Below, one piece after another: positions 58,365 to 64,000 of a stretch of DNA of 64,000 bases. The translations under genes and the position numbers were made by a program. The notes beneath the pieces are model-generated. The model was not told where the DNA came from. It searched no databases and saw only the letters and a list, made by a program, of their open reading frames with translations. Origin of the DNA: Anaspis maculata (Eukaryota; Arthropoda; Insecta; Coleoptera; Scraptiidae); NCBI GenBank assembly GCA_949128115.1, contig OX421962.1:62847787-62911786 (forward strand), in the 5' to 3' direction. Every line of letters begins with the position of its first letter. Within the stretch, counting starts at the first letter, position 1.

Positions 58365-59671
58365 AGGTACTTGAATATTTATTTTGACATCATCTTACAT
58401 TGATGGCGATCTTGTTTTATACAGATTCAATAAGTAAGAAAATATGATACATTTTTCCATTTTCAGGCTCCCGTGCCGTGCCTTATTTGCTTCAACACAT
58501 CAATAATACTATATTTACCAACTGGCATGGTCTACTGATTATTGCTTAAATTAATATACATGGCTGTGTCAAAAATCATGTGAACCCCGGTGATTCCAAG
58601 GAATTGAATCGAATTGAAAGAAATAAGGGAAGGATAGTGGGTGAATAAACTTAAATACAACTGAATGTTTTCAGAAAAGAATCAGTACTCTTTACCACCT
58701 GAAAATGCCTGTAACTTACGTTGCAAACCCCGTTGCGAACATCAGAACAATCAGTAATAAACAGTGACACAAGCCAGTGTTTGTCCCGAGTTTTGCAATG
58801 TCGGTAACGAGAATTAGGCGAGCAAGGGCGCTGATTTTCCCCTTAAAGTATGCAGTTGTAATTTTTCTTTCAATCTGGACTCGGGGATTAATTCTTTGGG
58901 TCAGTTTCAATGCAACCATGTATTTTGAATATTTGTCTTTAGTCGATTATCATCCTCGCTTCTTTTTTACTTGAAGTTTCAATTTCAACATAAGTACAGG
59001 TTTTGGAAATCGGTGAACAAAGAATACGTTATCGAACAACGTTATCGCACAACGGAACCAAAATTCTTTCTTCAAGGTCACCACCATGTCACCACGTAAA
59101 TGAAGAAGTTATAGTGGCAATTGAAACATATCTCGAGATGTAAGTTCTCTCTTCATGACTTTCTAGAAAAAAAGCATCAAATGGGACCATGTTGTATTAT
59201 TAGAAACTCTACTCAGGTTAATTCAATACCCTGTAAAAACTTGATGTGAAGCTCTCATGTTTCGCAGAGATAAATACATACTGATAGTTAAGAGATCAAA
59301 CATTGATAAACTATCAAGCAGTTTGGAGAGAAGTCAAGTCGTCTTCTCGTCAAGTCGTTTTTTTTGGGGGGGAGGGGGGGGGTTGGGTTTGGACATTGTC
59401 GGCTACGCCTGCATGATGGCAAACAAGGCTTCGGGCCTGAAAACGCGCTCTTGTATCGAAAAATACTATTTCTATGTTTCAAGGAAAAAATTGAAACTAG
59501 CTTCATTCAGTTGACGCGTATCCGTAGTTTCCACTCAATGAATTTATTGACCAAGGGCTATCAGACTAGTATAATAATATGCAGCATCCGGAAGACACTC
59601 GTTGGTGACACTCGTAAATAAAAGATTTAATTATAAATAGCACGAACGGGTTTCCAAACCATTTAAAAATG
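58365..59671 (+). other. Region upstream of SPH4
   Basis: No gene recognised. It has a G-rich homopurine run at about 59361-59390 and a strong minus-strand donor (AAC/GTAAGTTA) near 58720 that could end a 5' UTR or signal exon of a minus-strand gene. Confidence 0.25.
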
Positions 59672-59712
59672 TATAAATAAACCTTGCACTGCATTTAATT
59701 ACCAATGCAGAT
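59672..59712 (+). promoter_or_regulatory. Conserved upstream motif of SPH4 with TATA box
   Basis: TATAAATAA (59672-59680) is followed by ATTACCAATGCAGAT (59698-59712), 263 bp before the ATG. A second TATAAATA nearer the ATG (59898) could be the true core promoter. Confidence 0.4.
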
Positions 59713-59960
59713 ACCTCGAAATTAATGTTACAATTGTTACATATTATAAAATCATAATAATTATAATCTCTGTTCCAGTCATTACTTTTCGCTAGAATCT
59801 CTGTCCAGTGATAAAAAAGAACACACTGTTGTGGGATAAAAAAGGGGACTTTCTGAGGGAATTGTTCAGTTTGCTGAAATGACTAGTCATCCCACACTAT
59901 AAATATTGTTCATTTGCTAAAAACGCTTATCATTTTCATTTTTTGATCCAGTGTAGTACT

Positions 59961-60048
59961 ATGTCTCGTCATTTTCATCCGTTATCAGTTCTCTGTGGTT
60001 TCTTAGCAGTGACCGTTACAGTGCACTCGCAAGAGCTAGCCAAGCAAA
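59961..60048 (+). CDS. SPH4: first exon only of a fourth serine protease homologue
   Basis: An ATG exon of 29 codons plus one base encodes a signal peptide (MSRHFHPLSVLCGF..., ending HSQELAKQ). It stops at a strong donor, GTGAGTAT, in phase 1. This matches the first exons of SPH1-3 in length, phase and C-terminal sequence. A TATAAATA lies at 59898-59905, 60-65 bp upstream of the ATG. No matching exon 2 (phase 1, starting K-C and ending H-M) was seen in the remaining 4 kb, which holds only transposon remnants. The rest of the gene is either beyond the right edge after a long intron, as in SPH1, or has been lost. Confidence 0.7.
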
Positions 60049-60543
60049 GTGAGTATACCTAACCTACCTATTCACTTTTTATCATAAATATAAAGCTGCC
60101 AGTCCGCAGACTGGTTAGAAGCATGCCTGCATCCTTCACTGTATCTAAAGCTATCTCATGCATTTCTCTGAAAGTATAAGGTGAACCAAATATCCACAGA
60201 TTTTCCCTATTTTTAGCTCATTTTCTTTTGAAATTCGCTTATATGCTGGTACCTATTTTGATGTCTGTCCATCTGTCTTGACCTCTGTCCGGCTAACTCT
60301 CTGCATGTTCGTCTTTCCCCCAAAATTCTCTTCAACTAGGAGTCGTAGCGACTTTTTGCAAAAATTATTAGGAACCACTCACCGAACTAAGAATGAATAT
60401 ATATTTAGTATTATATTATTCAAAAAGTCCCATTTACCTCGTTTGAGGTGTAGGGTAAATGAATATAGACATGATAAAAAAGGCACTCCCTTGGAATCGC
60501 ACATAAAAATCAAATTAATGTGTAGGTGAACAAGCGGCAAGTT

Positions 60544-61045
60544 CAGTGGCGTATCAGGCCAATTGGGCGTCCAAAGCCTCAACAAATTGCGCCCTCCCTT
60601 CCCCCCACCTCATTGATTTTTTTGTTTTACCAAAACTCTTTTAGTGTTGAGACAAAATGGGTACCTACATCAATTATTGTAAAACTGTCTTTTAAATGTG
60701 TATTGTTTAATAATAAGTAGGAATTATAGAAACTGGTATAATACATAATACATTACTGTAGTAAACATTATTAAAGAAAAAGAGAAAATGGGTGATGATT
60801 AAAAAAGTACAATGATTGTTGATTCAAAAGTATTTTTCTGGCTTTCTCGTTATAGCAAACACATTGATAATTTCGTCAAAACTAAGCGCATTCAGCACCT
60901 TATTCTCGTTACACATTATATTGCTGGCGCGTTCAATTTGAGGTTCGATAATGTAGATCTACGGTATATAGTCTTTTACTCTTTTCAACGCTGAAAACGA
61001 TCTTTCATGTGCAAATTGATCATCTTTGTGAGTTTTAATCAACTT
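60544..61045 (-). pseudogene. hAT-type transposase C-terminal remnant
   Basis: The minus strand reads HERSFSALKRVKDYIP, stop, then EPQIERASNIMCN and FDEIINVFA. This is the hAT C-terminal dimerisation region (ERSFS-L-R-K-Y pattern) with one in-frame stop. The 3' side ends at CAGTGGCGTA (60546), a typical hAT terminal repeat. It lies in the putative intron 1 of SPH4. Confidence 0.72.
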
Positions 61046-61154
61046 TGAGCATTTTTTTCCGAACCTCAAATCCGGTTTTATCTGCCCTCCTCCAAGAGAT
61101 CACCTTTTGTCCATCTTCACAACGCAACGGCGGATCACCTTTTCATGCTCCTGG

Positions 61155-61685
61155 ATCCTGGATTTTGGATTTATTGGGGGGAGTTCATGGAACATTGTTT
61201 CACCTGGTACGTAGGCCTCGCTATTCGGGTCCATTGAACCCCTTCCCAGACCAGCCGGACTCACCGAGCCACAGTGTGGTGCCTGGATGGTTGATGGTAG
61301 ATTCATCCAAGCACTGGGACTGACAAGTCCACGGTTGACTTGGACTCTATCTTAAACTCCCATCACAGGTGTAGATGTCAGACACATCCACGCCCTGCGA
61401 TGGTACGTTTCCGACTTCGTCCCCCTGACTGCGCCACCGGTTTTCTTCTACACATTGCCGTACTGCCGGTTGCAGGTGTGATGTACTCGGGGGTTTACTC
61501 ATGACCACCCGAGGAGGAGTTCCGGCCGGCTTAGGGTCAGATGAGACCCGCCAGCGCCAGCGGCTCGCCCACTGGCGCTACTTATTGGCGGTCTCCCATT
61601 CAACTTTTGGTCGCGCTTAGCGTTACTGCAGTCGAGTTATCACCCGAAGTATTGAGGAGTGTACCACACGCTATGCCGTCCTCCT
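61155..61685 (-). mobile_element. 5S-like SINE family, copy 2
   Basis: On the minus strand this runs parallel to 28358-28845 over about 500 bp, with shared blocks AGTTGAATGGGAGACCGCC, CAGTGGGCGAGCCGCTGG and GGCTCGGTGAGTCCGGCTGG. Confidence 0.65.
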
Positions 61686-61964
61686 TTTCATTCTTCACTA
61701 GAGCATCGTATTGGTAACAAAGACATTGCTACTACTTTGAACCAAGCACGATTAACACGTTAAAAGCGCCAGAGTGCGAAATGGATATTTGTCCTGTAAA
61801 GCCAAAAGACACGCGGCGGGTCACAGGAATTTTCATGTAACAGTGTGCCACGTGAACGCACGACGGGTCACCGTCACCGCAAAATTTGAACTAGCGATAG
61901 GTATAAAACCAAAATAACTTCAAAAATCTAAGAAAAAGGCACAATAATGTTCATCAATCATCAC

Positions 61965-62028
61965 TGACAAGCCTGACTACGTAGCCAATTCAATATTAAA
62001 AAAAACTGGAACACTGGCAGGTATAGTA
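61965..62028 (+). repeat. 64-bp direct repeat flanking the LINE, copy 1
   Basis: Identical by eye over 64 bp to 63857-63920. The two copies abut the 3' tail and the truncated 5' end of the LINE, which is the position of a target-site duplication, though an unusually long one. Confidence 0.85.
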
Positions 62029-63857
62029 GAATAGAATAGGAATAGAATAGGTTTATTGCTTCTACGATACACAAAAGAATCCTAAGCAGTAAAAAAAGTG
62101 TGACAGGAACAAAATATAGGACAGTGGTAATCATACATCTGCCTAAATATATATATATATATATATATAAAAAGCGAGACAACGCATCTACTTTCACAAA
62201 GAGAACAATAACAATAACATATCATACAGAACGTTGTTTACGTGAGTTACATCAATAAAATTTTAACATGACAACACATTATTTAAATCGGGTAAGTGAA
62301 AAAGACAACCATACAAATCAGCCCACGCAACCCTCCGACATCCAGCGCGACCCACCGTCAGCGGAACAGGCGAGCAAAAGGCAAGTTTTATTTATTCATT
62401 AAGGACGAACGATCTTAAAGTTAGAGCGTCGACCAAAAACCTGTATAGGGCTGAAATCATCCTTACGTTGGTACTAATCAGAATCTCGTGTTGGTCCAAT
62501 GGTAGGACCTGGCTTCTTAGAACTGGTCCTAGCCTAAATTCCCTGTATAGTGGGCAGTCAAAGATTATGTGACCAAGAGTTTCATGTGAGTCAAGGTTAC
62601 ACATCGTGCACCTGTAGCTACCATTTATCTTATATGACGTCCCGTTTATATATAGATGGAGGGGAGTGTCGTTTGTAGTTCTAAGCTGCATGTAGAATCT
62701 TTTCAAATACAACGGGATGTCACTATTTCTCAGTTCGTAACCTTCAGTGATGCTGTTTAAGAATTTATATTGCGGATTGTTAACTGATAACAATATCTTG
62801 TTCCAATCAGATTCGTGGTTGTTTTTCTCGATCGTTTGTAGGATCACCGAAGTGAATTCGTCGTCACCACCTACAATATCATCGTACTTGAAATCTATGC
62901 CGTGAGCTGACAGGGTATTAGAAAAAATTGTATACATATTGTAGGGCAAGTTCTCGCTTTGAGCATGCGTATTGCAACTATGGAGATGAATCAGTCTTCG
63001 CAGGGCTCTGGATGGAAGTCGACTTGGTGACATGGTACCTATTTTTCGGAAGTATAAGAGTGTTTCTCTGATCAACAGATATTCCATTTTGTTGATGGCC
63101 AGTTCTACGCGGACGATATGCCCAGCTGTGTTTCTCTTTAGATGAAAGAGTTTTTTGAAAAAATTGAGTTGCATTTTTTCGAGCTCCGAGACATGCCTCA
63201 GACCCCATACACAAACACAGTAGGATCCCACGGGAACAACAGCGCTGCTAAACAGTTTAGTTATGGAATCCCAGTTTGTGATTCTATTGCTACCTATCAT
63301 ACCTCGCACGGCACCACTCGCAACATTCCATTTGCTCACCACCCCTTTGCAGTGTTCTGTAAAATAACCATTGTAGTAGAATGTCACACCCAGATATTTA
63401 TATTTGTTAACCACCTCTATGACACTACCCCTGAAATAGAAACGCTCGCTTTTAGCTTTAGCACCCCTTCTGAAAATCACCACTTTTGACTTTTCCGAGT
63501 TTATTTCCAGCTCTATCTCTTTGCAGTAAGCAGCTATCAGGTTTATGCTTTTTTGCAAGGATGCGGGTGAGTCTGAAAAAAGTACTATGTCGTCCGCATA
63601 CTGCAGAGTCAGAACATCTGGTCCCCCGTCTAAAGAGACACCCCTAGCACCCCCCTCCAGAAGACGTCGCTCCAGTCCGCTCAAGAATAAAAGAAACAAG
63701 GTAGGGCTTAGACAATCTCCCTGTAGAACTCCCCTAGTAACCTTGACTGAGCTGGTGATACTTTCAAAATCGCTCTGAAGAAGTATGCTTGCGTTTCCGT
63801 AAAGGTTCCGAATTATTCGTATTAGTTTAGAACTCACACCGATGTTGTGTAATTGAT
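62029..63857 (-). mobile_element. 5'-truncated non-LTR retrotransposon (LINE) with reverse transcriptase
   Basis: A continuous minus-strand frame (63856-62392, about 487 codons of element) encodes the C-terminal part of a LINE ORF2. It shows VLQGDCLSPTLFLLF, the catalytic LQYADDIVLFSDS, KYKYLGVTF, and a C-terminal zinc-binding knuckle, CTMCNLDSHETLGHIIFDC. The frame is intact to its stop, so insertion is fairly recent. The 3' UTR contains an (AT)n run at 62145-62168 and ends AATAAA followed by a TATTC-type repeat tail (62029-62052). The 5' end is cut inside the RT domain at LHNIG. The first codons of the long ORF come from flanking DNA. The clade was not determined. Confidence 0.9.
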
Positions 63858-63920
63858 GACAAGCCTGACTACGTAGCCAATTCAATATTAAAAAAAACTG
63901 GAACACTGGCAGGTATAGTA
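63857..63920 (+). repeat. 64-bp direct repeat flanking the LINE, copy 2
   Basis: Second copy of the perfect 64-bp repeat. Its outer edge is one base from the start of an LTR-like sequence (TGTTACGAGCGG), so the target was DNA next to an older LTR. Confidence 0.85.
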
Positions 63921-63921
63921 C

Positions 63922-64000
63922 TGTTACGAGCGGCTATTCCGTGCATACTGGTAAACACGCGATCTTTCTGGATTCTTCCATCCATCAGATCGCAGTGTAG
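63922..64000 (+). mobile_element. Partial copy of the same LTR family
   Basis: Starts TGTTACGAGCGGC and shares a run of scattered matches with 8673-8760 (for example GATCTTTCT). It is cut by the window edge. Confidence 0.5.

Overview
This is an AT-rich insect genomic window. The evidence is long GT-AG introns, secreted trypsin-fold (S1) serine protease homologues, a Stubble/filzig-type CLIP-like domain, and a dense load of DNA transposons, non-LTR elements and SINEs. The frequent GTAGGTA/TACCTAC runs remind me of sternorrhynchan Hemiptera such as whiteflies or aphids, but that is a weak stylistic inference. No rRNA, no free-standing tRNA, no CRISPR and no bacterial genes were seen.

Layout. 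Left part (about 1-14 kb): three exons that splice in frame on the minus strand belong to one gene that runs off the left edge. It encodes a six-cysteine CLIP-like module followed by a long Ser/Thr/Pro-rich stalk, as in Stubble/filzig-type transmembrane serine proteases. Its introns hold a Tc1 relic, a solo LTR, several MITEs and a type I hammerhead ribozyme motif near 6.8 kb. The stretch at 14-19 kb is mostly unassigned, with local tandem duplications.

Centre (about 19-51 kb): three complete, tandem, same-strand genes encode secreted serine protease homologues of 300, 298 and 303 residues, called SPH1, SPH2 and SPH3 here. A lone first exon of a fourth (SPH4) lies at 60.0 kb. All three complete genes have the same four-exon structure with intron phases 1, 0 and 2. 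All keep His57 and Asp102 (chymotrypsin numbering), but none has the R-IVGG activation site, and all have replaced Gly193 and Asp194. Two keep Ser195 and one has Ala there. Their introns are packed with long palindromic (foldback) elements of 0.3 to 2.3 kb, MITEs, SINEs and broken transposase genes.

Right part (about 50.7-64 kb): a 2.26 kb foldback with a tRNA-derived SINE inserted in it (13-bp target duplication), a possible small secreted protein on the minus strand, a Harbinger-like non-autonomous element, SPH4 exon 1, a hAT transposase tail, a 5S-like SINE, and a 5'-truncated LINE flanked by an unusually long 64-bp perfect direct repeat.

The SPH cluster looks like a recently duplicated secreted family. 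Coordinated loss of zymogen-activation features suggests binding or clip-like cofactor roles, or an activation-independent fold, rather than ordinary digestion. Exon models rest on reading frame, splice signals and agreement between paralogues; no alignment could be run.
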